NCBI RefSeq assembly: GCF_003217255.1
Contig: NZ_QJTE01000001.1
Coordinates: 1-64,000 of the forward strand
Direction of reading: 5' to 3'
DNA: 64,000 bases
Source of the DNA: Pseudoroseicyclus aestuarii
GTDB taxonomy: Bacteria > Pseudomonadota > Alphaproteobacteria > Rhodobacterales > Rhodobacteraceae
The notes under the pieces: generated by a model
The model's input: only the letters and a program-made list of their open reading frames with translations
Database searches by the model: none
Told to the model about the DNA's origin: nothing
Shown here: positions 37,866-47,435 of the stretch, piece after piece
How the letters are laid out: every line of letters begins with the position of its first letter
How positions within the stretch are numbered: the first letter of the stretch is position 1
Translations under genes and position numbers: made by a program

Positions 37866-39461
37866 ATGATCCGCAATCCGGTGCTACCGGGGTTCAACCC
37901 CGACCCCTCCTTCCTGAGGGTGGGAGAGGACTACTACATCGCCACCTCCACCTTCGAATGGTACCCCGGCGTTCAGATCCACCACAGCCGCGATCTGGTG
38001 AACTGGACGCTGGTGGCGCGTCCGCTGAACCGGGCCGCCCTGCTCGACATGCGCGGCGATCCGGATTCGGGCGGCATCTGGGCCCCCTGCCTCAGCCATG
38101 ACGGCGACCGGTTCTGGCTGGTCTACACGGACGTGAAGCGCGTCACCGGCAGCTTCAAGGACGCGCATAACTACATCACCGCCTGCAGCACCATCGACGG
38201 CGACTGGTGCGATCCCTGGTACGTCAATTCCAGCGGCTTCGACCCGTCGCTGTTCCACGACGACGACGGGCGCAAGTGGTTCGTGAACCTGCGCTGGAAC
38301 CACCGCGGCTCCGGCACCGGCGGCAACCCGGCCAACGACAGCTTCGACGGCATCCTGCTGCAGGAATGGTCCCCGGAGGAGGGGCTGCTGGGCACCTCCC
38401 AGGTGATCTACCACGGCACCGACCGCGGGCTGACCGAGGGGCCGCACCTCTTCAAGCGGGACGGCTGGTATTACCTGACCGTAGCCGAGGGCGGGACCGG
38501 CTACGATCACGCCGTGACAATGGCGCGCAGCCGCGCGATCACCGGCCCCTACGAGACCCACCCCGAGCGGCACGTGATCTGCGCCGCCGGCAGCGACGGG
38601 CCGATCCAGCGTACCGGCCACGGCCAATATGTCGAGACGCATTGGGGCCGGCACTACCACAGCTTCCTGATGGGCCGCCCGCAGCAGGGGCCGAAGGGCC
38701 TGTTCTGCGCCACCGGCCGCGAGACCGGCCTCGAGGAGGTCGAATGGCGCGACGGCTGGCTCTGGCTGAAGCAGGGCGGCATGGTGCCCCGCCTAGAGGT
38801 GCCGGCCCCGAGCGGCGCCGAGGCGGGTCCGGACCGCGACGCGCCGGTGGAGCGCGTCTTCTCCGGCAGCCTGCCGCCCGAGTTCCAGTGGCTGCGCAGC
38901 CCCTATCCCGAGCGGCTGTTCCGCACCGATCCCGAGGCGCTGACCCTGATCGGGCGCGAGAGCCTCGGCAGCTGGTTCGAGCAGTCGCTCGTCGCGCGCC
39001 GGCAGGAGCATGCCGCCTATGCTGCCGAGACGGTGATCGAGATCGAGCCGGAGGATTACCAGCACGCCGCCGGCCTCGTGACCTACTACAACCGGCACAA
39101 GTATCACGCCGCCCTGATCAGCGACGAGCCGGGACTGGGCCGCGCGCTCTATATCGCCTCCTGCCCGGGCGACTGGCAGAACGAGGCGATGGTCCGCCAG
39201 GGCGAGGCGGTGGCGCTCGAGGAGGGGCCGGTCTCGCTGCGGGTCGAGGTGGAGGGCGCGCGCCAGCGCTTCCTCTACCGCCAGGACGAGGGGGACTGGC
39301 GCCCGGTCGGACCCCAGCTCGACGCCAGCGTGATCTCGGACGAGGGCGGGCGCGGAGAGCATGCCTCCTTCACCGGCGCCTTCGTCGGGATCCTGGCCTT
39401 CGACACCAGCGGCCAAGCCCGCGAGGCGCGCGTCCGCCGCTTCGGCTACCACCCCGCCTGA
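37866..39461 (+). CDS. glycoside hydrolase family 43 beta-xylosidase
   Basis: A 531-residue enzyme, typical for GH43 beta-1,4-xylosidases with a C-terminal beta-sandwich. The five-blade catalytic part opens with NPVLPGFNPDPSF (catalytic base D12), has the pKa-modulating D in GFDPSLFHDDDG near 123 and the catalytic acid E in LTEGPHLFKR near residue 190. No signal peptide, so it acts on imported xylo-oligosaccharides in the cytosol. AGGAAGGA precedes the ATG. A TRAP transporter follows after a 331-bp gap. Confidence 0.93.
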   Translation: MIRNPVLPGFNPDPSFLRVGEDYYIATSTFEWYPGVQIHHSRDLVNWTLVARPLNRAALLDMRGDPDSGGIWAPCLSHDGDRFWLVYTDVKRVTGSFKDAHNYITACSTIDGDWCDPWYVNSSGFDPSLFHDDDGRKWFVNLRWNHRGSGTGGNPANDSFDGILLQEWSPEEGLLGTSQVIYHGTDRGLTEGPHLFKRDGWYYLTVAEGGTGYDHAVTMARSRAITGPYETHPERHVICAAGSDGPIQRTGHGQYVETHWGRHYHSFLMGRPQQGPKGLFCATGRETGLEEVEWRDGWLWLKQGGMVPRLEVPAPSGAEAGPDRDAPVERVFSGSLPPEFQWLRSPYPERLFRTDPEALTLIGRESLGSWFEQSLVARRQEHAAYAAETVIEIEPEDYQHAAGLVTYYNRHKYHAALISDEPGLGRALYIASCPGDWQNEAMVRQGEAVALEEGPVSLRVEVEGARQRFLYRQDEGDWRPVGPQLDASVISDEGGRGEHASFTGAFVGILAFDTSGQAREARVRRFGYHPA

Positions 39462-39792
39462 GGCCGCGCGCGGGCGAGGGGGCCGGCCTCCGGGGGCATC
39501 GAGCCCCCCTCGGCCGGGCGCCGCGAGCGCGGCGCGGCCCGCCTCCGCCCGGACGCGTCCCATCTTCTCTTTCGAAATATCCCGGGGGTGAGGCCCGCAG
39601 GGCCGAGGAGGCAGCGCCCCCTCTCCCTCGGCCAGCCGCGCCGCGCGCCCGGGGACCTATCGCGCGAGGCCCGTACCACGGCCCATCCAGCCGGCTTGCA
39701 ACCTCGCCGCGCATTCCGCAGAGTAATCCCAGGCCCGTACCGGGAGCGTCATCGGGTTTGATGGCGCCCGGGCAGGCTCAAGGGAGGACGAC
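39462..39792. repeat. 331-bp intergenic region with dispersed repeat copy B
   Basis: No gene is seen. GGGGG-CATCGAG-CCCCCC (39492-39509) is the same hairpin as at 19594 and 23664. CATCTTCTCTTTCGAAATATCCC starts at 39561 and matches the boxes near 23761 (opposite strand) and 54111. The last 15 bases hold the GGGAGGA ribosome site of the TRAP binding-protein gene. Confidence 0.55.
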
Positions 39793-40806
39793 ATGATCAA
39801 CAAACTCATTGGGACCACCGCGCTCGCGCTGGCTCTGGCCTCGGGTGCCGCGGCGCAGGACAGCATCGAGATGCGCTTCCAGAGCAGCGACAACTCGGGC
39901 ACTGCCGCCTTCGAGATCCAGCAGGACTGGGCGGCCCATGTCGGCGAGATGTCCGACGGCCGGATCAGCATCGAGATGCTGCCGGTGGGCTCCATCGTCG
40001 AATACAACGAGACGCTCGATGCCGTGGGGGCGGGCATTCTCGACGGGCATATCACCGACAGCTCCTATTTCACCGGCAAGGATGCCGCCTTCGCGCTGAT
40101 CGGCAACCCGGTCGGGGCCTATTCCTCGCCTGCCGAACTGCGGGGCTTCTTCGACGAGGGCGGCGGCACCGAGCTTTATAACGAGATCCTGGCGCCCTAC
40201 GGCGTCCACTTCATCGGCCCCGCCGCTCAGCCGGCCGAGGCGATCCCCTCGACCGTGCCGATCGACTCGGTTGCCGACCTGCAGGGGGTGAAGATGCGCG
40301 CGCCGGAGGGCATGGTGCAGTCGGTCTTCGCCTCCGCCGGCGCCGCGCCGGTGAACCTGCCCCAGTCCGAGGTCTTCACCTCGCTCGACAAGGGCGTGAT
40401 CTCGGCCGCCGATGCCACGACGCTTGCCACCAACCACTCGATGGGGCTGCACGACGTGGCGATGCATCCGATCTGGCCGGGCTTCCATTCGCTGCCCCTC
40501 AACGAGGTCTCGATGAACGCGGCGGAATGGGACGCGCTCTCGGAGGAGGACCAGCAGCTGCTGACCGACTCCGTCGCCTGGTACGCGGATACCCTGGCCG
40601 AGCGGATCGGGCAGCGCGACGAGGAGGTCGCCGAGGAGCTGCGCGCGACCGAGGGCGTCACCATCCATACCTGGTCGGAAGAGGCGAAGCGCGAGTTCCG
40701 CCAGATCGCGCAGGAGCAATGGGCCCCCTTCGCCGAGCGGTCGGACAACGCCCAGCGCGTCTATGACAGCCTGACGGCCTATCTGTCTGAGCAGGGCCTC
40801 CTCTAG
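39793..40806 (+). CDS. dctP: TRAP transporter substrate-binding protein DctP
   Basis: A 337-residue periplasmic binding protein with signal peptide ending ASGAAAQ. The DctP pattern is visible: MRFQSSDNSG, DLQGVKMRAPEGMVQ near residue 165 and the conserved arginine region in KMRAPEG. It delivers an organic acid to the DctQM membrane pair. The TRAP type is usually carboxylate- or sugar-acid-specific; the nearby xylosidase suggests a xylose-derived acid, weakly. Confidence 0.92.
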   Translation: MINKLIGTTALALALASGAAAQDSIEMRFQSSDNSGTAAFEIQQDWAAHVGEMSDGRISIEMLPVGSIVEYNETLDAVGAGILDGHITDSSYFTGKDAAFALIGNPVGAYSSPAELRGFFDEGGGTELYNEILAPYGVHFIGPAAQPAEAIPSTVPIDSVADLQGVKMRAPEGMVQSVFASAGAAPVNLPQSEVFTSLDKGVISAADATTLATNHSMGLHDVAMHPIWPGFHSLPLNEVSMNAAEWDALSEEDQQLLTDSVAWYADTLAERIGQRDEEVAEELRATEGVTIHTWSEEAKREFRQIAQEQWAPFAERSDNAQRVYDSLTAYLSEQGLL

Positions 40807-40838
40807 CCTTCGACACGAGAGCAGATCGCAACGAGGCC

Positions 40839-40863
40839 GGCCGGGCGAGCACAGCGCCCGGCC
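40839..40863 (+). promoter_or_regulatory. intercistronic hairpin between dctP and dctQ
   Basis: GGCCGGGCG, loop AGCACAG, CGCCCGGCC form a 9-bp stem in the 73-bp gap. A hairpin at this place is known in other TRAP loci and lets the binding protein be made in excess over the membrane subunits. Confidence 0.6.
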
Positions 40864-40879
40864 CTTGAAGGAGGCCGTC

Positions 40880-41470
40880 TTGGACCCCGAAGACCACAAT
40901 GCCCGCGACCCGGTTCTCGTGCCGCAGGACCCGCTTTCGGCATGGCTGGCGCCGCTGGGGCGCGTCGTCAGCCTCGCCTTTCTCTTCATCACCGCGATCA
41001 CCTTCCTCGAGGTGGTGCTGCGCTACGGCTTCAATGCGCCGACGCAATGGGTGCACGAGACGACGATCGCCCTGACGGCGATCTGCTTCGCCTTCGGCGG
41101 CGCCTATTGCCTGGCGCTCGACCGGCATATCCGGGTCGTGCTGATCTACGACGCCCTCTCGCCGGCCCTGCGCCGCTGGTTCGACGTCGGCATCTCGGTC
41201 ATCGGGGCGCTGGCCTGCGCGCTCATGGCCTGGGCGGCCTGGAGCCTTGCCTTCAAGGGCTTCGTCTCCGCCGGCGGAGAATTCCGGCTGGAGACGAGCG
41301 GCAGCGCCTGGAACCCGCCGACCCCGGCCATCGTGAAGGCGGTGCTCTTTGTCACCCTCTGCGTGATGTGCCTGCAGTTCGCCCTGCAGGCGATCCGGCA
41401 CCTGCGCCGCGACCCGGCCGAAGAGACGCCGCATCCAATCGAAAGCGCGGAGACCATCGACGATGTTTGA
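40880..41470 (+). CDS. dctQ: TRAP transporter small permease DctQ
   Basis: A 196-residue protein with four hydrophobic segments and the family opening PLGRVVSLAFLFITAITFLEVVLRYGF (two runs near residues 27-55), plus DRHIRVVLIYD in the loop. TTG 40880 is chosen: AAGGAGG ends 5 bases before it, whereas the earlier TTG at 40865 would sit on that site. It overlaps dctM by 8 bases. Confidence 0.88.
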   Translation: MDPEDHNARDPVLVPQDPLSAWLAPLGRVVSLAFLFITAITFLEVVLRYGFNAPTQWVHETTIALTAICFAFGGAYCLALDRHIRVVLIYDALSPALRRWFDVGISVIGALACALMAWAAWSLAFKGFVSAGGEFRLETSGSAWNPPTPAIVKAVLFVTLCVMCLQFALQAIRHLRRDPAEETPHPIESAETIDDV

Positions 41471-42779
41471 CCTTTCCGCGCTGGGCATCGGCGGCGGCAG
41501 CCTGATGATGTTCGGCATGCTGCTGGTGCTTCTGCTGACCGGCATGCCGCTGGCCTTCGTCACCATCCTCGTGGCGCTGATCTTCGCGCTGGGCTGGTTC
41601 GGCCCGATGGCCGTGCCCATCGTCACGACCCGCATCTATTCCTTCATCATGCAGTACGTCTTCGTCTCGGTGCCGATGTTCGTGCTGATGGCCTCGATCC
41701 TCGACCGCTCGGGGATCGCGCGGGATCTCTTCGACGCGATGCGTCTCGTCGCGGGGCGGATCCGCGGCGGCGTGGGCGTGCAGACGCTGCTGGTCGCCGT
41801 CGTGCTGGCCGCCATGTCCGGCATCATCGGTGGCGAGATCGTGCTTCTGGGCCTGCTCGCCCTGCCGCAGATGCTGCGGCTGGGCTACGACCGAAAGCTC
41901 GCCATCGGCATCGTCTGCGCAGGCGGCGCGCTGGGCACGATGATCCCGCCCTCGATCGTGCTGATCATCTTCGGCCTCTCGGCCAATGTCTCCATCGGAG
42001 AGCTTTTCACCGCCTCCTTCCTGCCCGGCGTCATGCTGGCAGGGTTCTACGCGGGCTACGTCCTGCTCGTGGGTTTCTTCCAGCCGCACAAGGCGCCGGT
42101 CCCGGAGGAGGTCGATACCCGCCCGCTGGCTGAGCGGCTGACATTGCTGCGCGGCTTGATCCTGCCGCTCCTGGTGGTCGTCTTCGTGCTCGGCTCGATC
42201 TACGGCGGCATCGCCTCGGTGACCGAGGCTTCGGCCATCGGCGTCGTCGGCGTGATGCTCTCGACCGTGCTGCGGGGGGAGTTCAGCCTGCGCATGATGT
42301 CCGACGCCGCGCTGCAGACGCTGCGGACCTGCGGGATGATCGTCTGGATCGGCGTGGGGGCGACGGCGCTGATCGGGGTCTACAACCTGATGGGCGGCAT
42401 CCATTTCATCGAACAGCTTCTGCTGGGTGTCTCGGACAATCCGCTGGTCGTCCTGCTGGTGATGATGCTGATCCTCGTGGTGCTGGGCATGTTCCTCGAC
42501 TGGGTCGGGATCGCGCTGCTGACCGTGCCGATCTTCACCCCCATCGTGGTCGAGCTGGGCTACGACCCGATCTGGTTCGGCGTGCTCTTCTCGCTGAACA
42601 TGCAGATGTCGTTCCTGTCGCCGCCCTTCGGCCCGGCGGCCTTCTACCTGAAAAGCGTGGCGCCGCCCGATATCTCACTGGGCACGATCTTCGCCTCGCT
42701 CCTGCCCTTCATCGGGCTGCAGCTTCTGGCCCTCGCGCTGGTCATCGCCTTCCCGCAGATCGCCCTGTGGTACAGGTGA
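41463..42779 (+). CDS. dctM: TRAP transporter large permease DctM
   Basis: A 438-residue protein with about 12 hydrophobic segments that couples uptake to the sodium or proton gradient. LIPPSI-type motif appears as GTMIPPSIVLIIFG near residue 158, and MFLDWVGIALLTVPIF near 343. It ends the dctPQM unit and is convergent with the DUF167 gene. Confidence 0.93.
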   Translation: MFDLSALGIGGGSLMMFGMLLVLLLTGMPLAFVTILVALIFALGWFGPMAVPIVTTRIYSFIMQYVFVSVPMFVLMASILDRSGIARDLFDAMRLVAGRIRGGVGVQTLLVAVVLAAMSGIIGGEIVLLGLLALPQMLRLGYDRKLAIGIVCAGGALGTMIPPSIVLIIFGLSANVSIGELFTASFLPGVMLAGFYAGYVLLVGFFQPHKAPVPEEVDTRPLAERLTLLRGLILPLLVVVFVLGSIYGGIASVTEASAIGVVGVMLSTVLRGEFSLRMMSDAALQTLRTCGMIVWIGVGATALIGVYNLMGGIHFIEQLLLGVSDNPLVVLLVMMLILVVLGMFLDWVGIALLTVPIFTPIVVELGYDPIWFGVLFSLNMQMSFLSPPFGPAAFYLKSVAPPDISLGTIFASLLPFIGLQLLALALVIAFPQIALWYR

Positions 42780-42789
42780 TCGCCCGGCG

Positions 42790-43050
42790 CTAGTCCAGGC
42801 GAAAGACCTTGTCGCGCGAGGCGGCGCCGCGGATCAGGGCCAGCCGCCCCGGCGCCACACCCAGCGCCTTGGCCAGCAGCTTGCGCGCGGCCTCGGTCGC
42901 CTTGCCCTTCTCCGGCGCCGCGGTCACCCGGATCGCGACGCCGCCCTCGGCCTCTGCCACGGCATCGCGCCCGGCGCCGGGCGTCACCCGCACGGCAATC
43001 GCCGCGCCGGGGCTGGCAAGGTGCGACAGGTCGGGCGGGCGCGGCGGCAT
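42790..43050 (-). CDS. DUF167 (YggU) family protein
   Basis: An 86-residue protein with the family pattern IAVRVTPGAGRDAV, VRVTAAPEKGKATEA-type block (IRVTAAPEKGKATEA) and GAASRDKVFRLD at the end. Function unknown; conserved widely. ATG 43050 has AAGGAG 6 bases upstream; ATG 43056 abuts that site. Confidence 0.85.
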   Translation of the reverse strand: MPPRPPDLSHLASPGAAIAVRVTPGAGRDAVAEAEGGVAIRVTAAPEKGKATEAARKLLAKALGVAPGRLALIRGAASRDKVFRLD

Positions 43051-43116
43051 CGGCATCTCCTTGCAGGCGGGCGCGGGCGGCGCGAGACTAACGGCGCACG
43101 GCAGGGAAGGGCAGGG

Positions 43117-44217
43117 ATGACCACGGGATTTTACACGGACGAGCGCTGTTTCTGGCACGGCGGCGGCAATTACGCAGGGATGCTGCCCGTGGGCGGCTGG
43201 GTGCAGCCCATGGCCACCGGCGGCCTGCCTGAAAGCCCGGAAAGCCGTCGCAGGCTGAAGAACCTCGCCGAGGCGACGGGGCTGCTGGGCCAGCTTCAGA
43301 CCTCCTCCGCCGCGCCGGCGGATCGCGAGGCGCTGCTGCGCGTCCACCCGGCGGAATACCTCGATGCCTTCAAGGCCGCCTCCGACGCGGGCGGCGGAGA
43401 GCTGGGGCTGCGCACGCCATTCGGCCCCGGCGGCTACGAGATCGCCGCCCTCTCGGCGGGGATGGCGAGCGAGGCGCTGCGCGCCGTCGCCTCGGGCGCG
43501 CAGGACAAGGCCTATGCCCTGTGCCGCCCGCCGGGGCACCACTGCCTGCCCGACTGGCCCAACGGCTTCTGCCTTCTGGCCAATATCGCCATCGGCATCC
43601 GCGCCCTGCAGGCCGAGGGGCTGACGCGCCGCGTCGCAGTGCTGGATTGGGATGTGCACCACGGCAACGGGACCGAGGCGATCTTCTACGAGGATCCGGA
43701 GGTGCTGACCGTCTCGATCCATCAGGAACGGAACTACCCGCTCGATACCGGGGATTTCGCGGACCGCGGGCGCGGCGCGGGGGAGGGGGCGAACCTCAAC
43801 ATCCCGCTGCCGCCCGGATGCGGCCATGCCGCCTACCTGCGTGCGATGGAGCGTCTGGTGCTGCCGCAGATCCGCGCCTTCGCGCCCGACCTCATCGTGA
43901 TCGCCTGCGGCTTCGACGCCGGGGCGAATGATCCGCTGGGCCGGATGCTCTGCACCGCCGAGACCTTTGCCGAGATGACCCGCTCCGTCATGGCGCTGGC
44001 GGATGAGGTCTGCGGTGGCCGCCTCGCCATGGTGCACGAGGGCGGTTATTCGGAAACCTACGTGCCCTTCTGCGGCCATGCCGTGCTGCAGGTGCTGTCC
44101 GGCAGCGGGACAGAAGCGCCCGATCCCTTCGCCAAGACCTTCGCGCAGCGCCAGCCATCGGAAGGGTTCGACGCCTATGTCTTCGGCCTGATCGAGGAGA
44201 TGGCCGAGGCTCTTTGA
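43117..44217 (+). CDS. histone-deacetylase-fold amidohydrolase (class II)
   Basis: A 366-residue zinc hydrolase of the arginase/deacetylase fold. RPPGHHCLPDWPNGFC holds the two active-site histidines near residue 150, VLDWDVHHGNGT the aspartate and histidine metal ligands, and ACGFDAGANDPLG the second aspartate. Bacterial members deacetylate polyamines or acetylated small amides. Divergent from the DUF167 gene with a 66-bp gap. Substrate unknown. Confidence 0.9.
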   Translation: MTTGFYTDERCFWHGGGNYAGMLPVGGWVQPMATGGLPESPESRRRLKNLAEATGLLGQLQTSSAAPADREALLRVHPAEYLDAFKAASDAGGGELGLRTPFGPGGYEIAALSAGMASEALRAVASGAQDKAYALCRPPGHHCLPDWPNGFCLLANIAIGIRALQAEGLTRRVAVLDWDVHHGNGTEAIFYEDPEVLTVSIHQERNYPLDTGDFADRGRGAGEGANLNIPLPPGCGHAAYLRAMERLVLPQIRAFAPDLIVIACGFDAGANDPLGRMLCTAETFAEMTRSVMALADEVCGGRLAMVHEGGYSETYVPFCGHAVLQVLSGSGTEAPDPFAKTFAQRQPSEGFDAYVFGLIEEMAEAL

Positions 44218-44284
44218 GGCGCGGCGGGTTGGCGGCGGGCGCGCGAGCGCCGATATGGGGCGCGAAGAGACACGAGGACGCCCT

Positions 44285-44863
44285 ATGACCACACCCGCAC
44301 ATCCCGCCGCGATGGAGTTCCTGCTCGCGCGCCGCTCGCGCCCCGCCAAGCTGCTGGCCGATCCGGCGCCGGACCGCGAGGCGCTGGCGCCGATCCTGAC
44401 CGCCGCGCTGCGCGTGCCCGATCACGGCAAGCTGGAGCCATGGCGCCTGATCGTGCTGGAAAAGCCGGCGCTGCGGCGGCTGGCAGCGGCGGCGCAGGCG
44501 CGGGGGGAGGCGCTGGGCCTCGAGGCGCGGGACATCGACAAGGTGGTCGCGCAATACGCCGACTCGCCCCTCGCCGTGGCCGTGATCTCGGCCCCGAAGG
44601 AGAGCCCCGTGCCGCGGATCGAGCAGCAGCATTCCGCCGCCTGCGTGTGCCTGTCGCTGGTCAACGCGGCCCTCGCCTCGGGCTGGGGCGCAAGCTGGCT
44701 GACCGGCTGGGCGATCCATGACGCGACCTTCCGGCGCGAGGCGCTGGATCTGGCAGAAGGCGAGGAGGTCGCCGGCGTGATCCACATCGGCACCGCCCGT
44801 TCCGCCCCGCCCGAGCGGCCGCGCCCCGATGTCGCGGCGCTGACGACCTGGCTGGCCGAATGA
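44285..44863 (+). CDS. nitroreductase family protein (FMN-dependent, YdjA-like)
   Basis: A 192-residue oxidoreductase. The FMN-binding RRS in LARRSRPAK, the RVPDHGKLEPWR block and GWGASWLTGWA match the small YdjA branch. It overlaps the EI24-type gene by 4 bases. Physiological substrate unknown. Confidence 0.88.
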   Translation: MTTPAHPAAMEFLLARRSRPAKLLADPAPDREALAPILTAALRVPDHGKLEPWRLIVLEKPALRRLAAAAQARGEALGLEARDIDKVVAQYADSPLAVAVISAPKESPVPRIEQQHSAACVCLSLVNAALASGWGASWLTGWAIHDATFRREALDLAEGEEVAGVIHIGTARSAPPERPRPDVAALTTWLAE

Positions 44864-45561
44864 TCCTGCGCGATCTGCTGCGGGTGCTGGGGCAGCTTGG
44901 CGATCCGCGCTTCCTGCGGGTGCTGGCGCTGGGCGTCGGGCTGACGCTGGCGCTGCTGATCGGCGCCTGCGCCGCCGCGCTCTGGGGCGCGGGCGCGCTG
45001 GCGCCCGAGACGCTGCGCCTGCCGCTGCTCGGCGAGGTTGGCTGGCTCGACGATGCTGCCGGCTGGGGCGCGGCGCTGCTGGTGCTGGGGCTGTCGGTAT
45101 TCCTGATGATCCCCGTCGCCTCGGCGATCACCTCGATCTTCCTCGATCAGGTGGCGCAGGCGGTCGAGGACCGCTGGTATCCGGGCCTGCCCGCCGCCCA
45201 TCAGGTCACGCTTTTGCAGGGGCTGCGCGACACGCTCGGCTTTCTGGGGCTGATGCTGGCGCTGAACGCCGGGGTCTTCGCCCTCTCGCTGGTCTTTCCG
45301 CCCGCAGGGCCTTTCCTGTTCCTCGGGCTGAACGGCTGGCTGCTGGGGCGGGAATACTTCACCCTCGCCGCCCTGCGGCGCGAGGGGCGGGCGCAGGCGC
45401 TGGCCCTGCGCCGCCGCCATGCCGGGCAGATCTGGCTGGCGGGTGTGCTGATGGCGCTGCCGCTGGTGGTGCCGGTGATGAACCTGCTGGTGCCGGTTCT
45501 GGGGGCCGCGGCCTTCACGCATCTCTACCACCGCGTCGCCGCGCCGAGGGGAGGGCGATGA
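44860..45561 (+). CDS. EI24/CysZ-like membrane protein
   Basis: A 233-residue protein with four to five hydrophobic segments and the EI24 patterns PVASAITSIFLDQVAQAVE near residue 85 and GWLLGREYF near 160. CysZ of this fold imports sulfate; a distant role is possible. ATGA overlap with the nitroreductase gene indicates a two-gene transcript. Confidence 0.85.
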   Translation: MILRDLLRVLGQLGDPRFLRVLALGVGLTLALLIGACAAALWGAGALAPETLRLPLLGEVGWLDDAAGWGAALLVLGLSVFLMIPVASAITSIFLDQVAQAVEDRWYPGLPAAHQVTLLQGLRDTLGFLGLMLALNAGVFALSLVFPPAGPFLFLGLNGWLLGREYFTLAALRREGRAQALALRRRHAGQIWLAGVLMALPLVVPVMNLLVPVLGAAAFTHLYHRVAAPRGGR

Positions 45562-45631
45562 CGGAGACCTGATCGAAAGGACTCTGGCCGCAGACTGGTT
45601 TCGCCGCGGTGCCGAGATTAGGATCCCAGTC

Positions 45632-46294
45632 ATGCAGACAAACGAACCCGCCTATCCCGCCTATGCCCTGCCGGAGCGTGTCGCCGATGGCATCGTCCAT
45701 GCCTTCGGCGTGGTGCTGGCGATCACCGGCGCGGTGCTGCTGATCGTCTTCGCGGCGCGCCACGGCGGTCTGGGCAGCGGGCAGGTCGCCGCCGTCTCGG
45801 TCTATGGCGGCGCGCTGATCGCGACTTTCCTCGCCTCGGCCTGCTACCACATGACCCCGTGGGAGGGGCCGCGTCCCTGGCTGCGGCGGCTGGATCACGC
45901 GGCGATCTACCTCAAGATCGCGGGCACCTACACGCCGCTCGTCGTGCTGATCGGCAGCGTCTTCGCCTATTCGATCCTCGCGCTGGTCTGGGCGCTCGCC
46001 CTCGCGGGGGCCGTGGTCAAGGTCTTCTTCTGGAGCGCGCCGGGCCGGATGGCGCCGGTGCTTTACCTGATCCTCGGCTGGCTCAGCCTCGCGCTGGTCT
46101 GGCCGCTGGCCATGGTGCTGCCGGCGGTGCCGCTGGCGCTGATCGTGGCGGGCGGCCTGCTTTACACGCTGGGCGTGGTCTTTTTCAGCTGGGAAAGCCT
46201 GCGCTTCTCGAACGCCATCTGGCACAGCTTCGTGCTGGCGGCCTCGGGCTGCTTCTTCGCCGCCATCGCGCTGGGGCTTCAGGCGCTGGGCTGA
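45632..46294 (+). CDS. hemolysin III (YqfA/HlyIII) family membrane protein
   Basis: A 220-residue protein with seven hydrophobic segments. The zinc-site pattern is seen as SACYHMTPW near residue 70 and H in LRRLDHAAIYLKIAGTYTP, with the third histidine in NAIWHSFVLAASG at the end. The family is related to PAQR receptors. It is convergent with the M48 gene, 13 bases apart. Confidence 0.9.
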   Translation: MQTNEPAYPAYALPERVADGIVHAFGVVLAITGAVLLIVFAARHGGLGSGQVAAVSVYGGALIATFLASACYHMTPWEGPRPWLRRLDHAAIYLKIAGTYTPLVVLIGSVFAYSILALVWALALAGAVVKVFFWSAPGRMAPVLYLILGWLSLALVWPLAMVLPAVPLALIVAGGLLYTLGVVFFSWESLRFSNAIWHSFVLAASGCFFAAIALGLQALG

Positions 46295-46307
46295 CCCAGC
46301 CCGGGTG

Positions 46308-47054
46308 TCAGTAACCTGCCTGCGCCGCGGCGCGCCGCACGGCCTCTCGCCTCGCGCCGTTCGGCGGGTGGGTGCCAAGGAAGCGGTTGCCCGGATCGGG
46401 GATGCGCAGGAAGAAATCGGCCCCCCGCAGCGGATCGTAGCCGGCCCGCGCCGCAATCGCCGTGCCCATGGTATCGGCCTCAAGCTCGAAATCCTGGCTG
46501 TAGCTGCGCGCGCCCACGGCGGCGCCCAGCTGCTGGGCGGCGGCCACGGCCTCGGGGCTGGTCTGCCCGAAGGTGCCGGCCAGCCGGACGAAGACATCGG
46601 CCCCGACGGCCGCCGCCTCGTTCTGCCGGTCGAGGTGACCGGCGATGTGGTGGCTCGCCTCGTGCGACAGGATGAAGGCCATCTCGTCGGCATTGTCGAC
46701 ATCGTCCAGCAGCGCCAGCGTGAAGGCGATGACGGGCCGGCCGAAGGCGTCGCGGGTCTGGAAGGCATTGGCCGGGATGCCGGGCCGGTCGTCGACGACG
46801 ATGCGCAGGTCGCAATCGGTGCCCGGCGCGGCATTGACGCGGCAGAAGGCCTCGGCCACCGGCTCCACCCGGTCCACGACCTCGACGAACATGCGCGCCT
46901 TGTCGCGGTCCAGGCCCTCGGGCGCGCCGGTGCCGATGGACTGCGGCTGCGCCTGCGGCGCAGGGCCGGGCGCAGGCGGCATCACGGTGACGCTGCCGCA
47001 GGCGGCAAGGGCGAGGCAGACGCAAAGCGTCGGCAGAAGGCGGATCAGGGGCAT
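46308..47054 (-). CDS. M48 family zinc metalloprotease lipoprotein
   Basis: A 248-residue protein with a lipoprotein signal (LALAACG, cysteine 19). The zinc motif HEASH lies near residue 130 (SHEASHHIAGH), and the third ligand glutamate in FELEADTMG near 188. It probably acts in envelope protein quality control, like LoiP/YcaL. Confidence 0.9.
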   Translation of the reverse strand: MPLIRLLPTLCVCLALAACGSVTVMPPAPGPAPQAQPQSIGTGAPEGLDRDKARMFVEVVDRVEPVAEAFCRVNAAPGTDCDLRIVVDDRPGIPANAFQTRDAFGRPVIAFTLALLDDVDNADEMAFILSHEASHHIAGHLDRQNEAAAVGADVFVRLAGTFGQTSPEAVAAAQQLGAAVGARSYSQDFELEADTMGTAIAARAGYDPLRGADFFLRIPDPGNRFLGTHPPNGARREAVRRAAAQAGY

Positions 47055-47185
47055 AGACAGGGCTCCGGCCGGGAGGGGGCGGGACAGCCACCACCATAGG
47101 GGCTACGGCAGCAGCAGGCCAGTCCCAGCCGCGTGATCGCCGCGCGCGCTTGCGCCGCCTTCCGCGCCGCCCTAGCATCCAGTCC

Positions 47186-47431
47186 ATGTTCACCATCGAG
47201 CACGATTTCGACGCCACGGTCGTCACCCTCGTCGACGAGGGCACGGATACCTCCGGCCCCTTGCAGGAGGACGTGACCGTCAGCGCCTTCGAGGATTGCG
47301 TGACCTTCGAGCAATACGATGCCCGCAGCGACAGCGTCGTGCGGATCACCCTCTCGACCGATCAGGCGCGCGAGCTGACCGCCGCGCTGAACCTGCCCGA
47401 GGGCATCTACCGCATGAAGAAGCGGGACTGA
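47186..47431 (+). CDS. small conserved acidic protein
   Basis: An 81-residue protein, acidic, opening FTIEHDFDATVVTLVDEG and ending LPEGIYRMKKRD. No family named with certainty. Good codon use and a 4-bp gap to the MOSC gene support a real gene. Not a membrane protein; function unknown. Confidence 0.65.
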   Translation: MFTIEHDFDATVVTLVDEGTDTSGPLQEDVTVSAFEDCVTFEQYDARSDSVVRITLSTDQARELTAALNLPEGIYRMKKRD

Positions 47432-47435
47432 CGGC

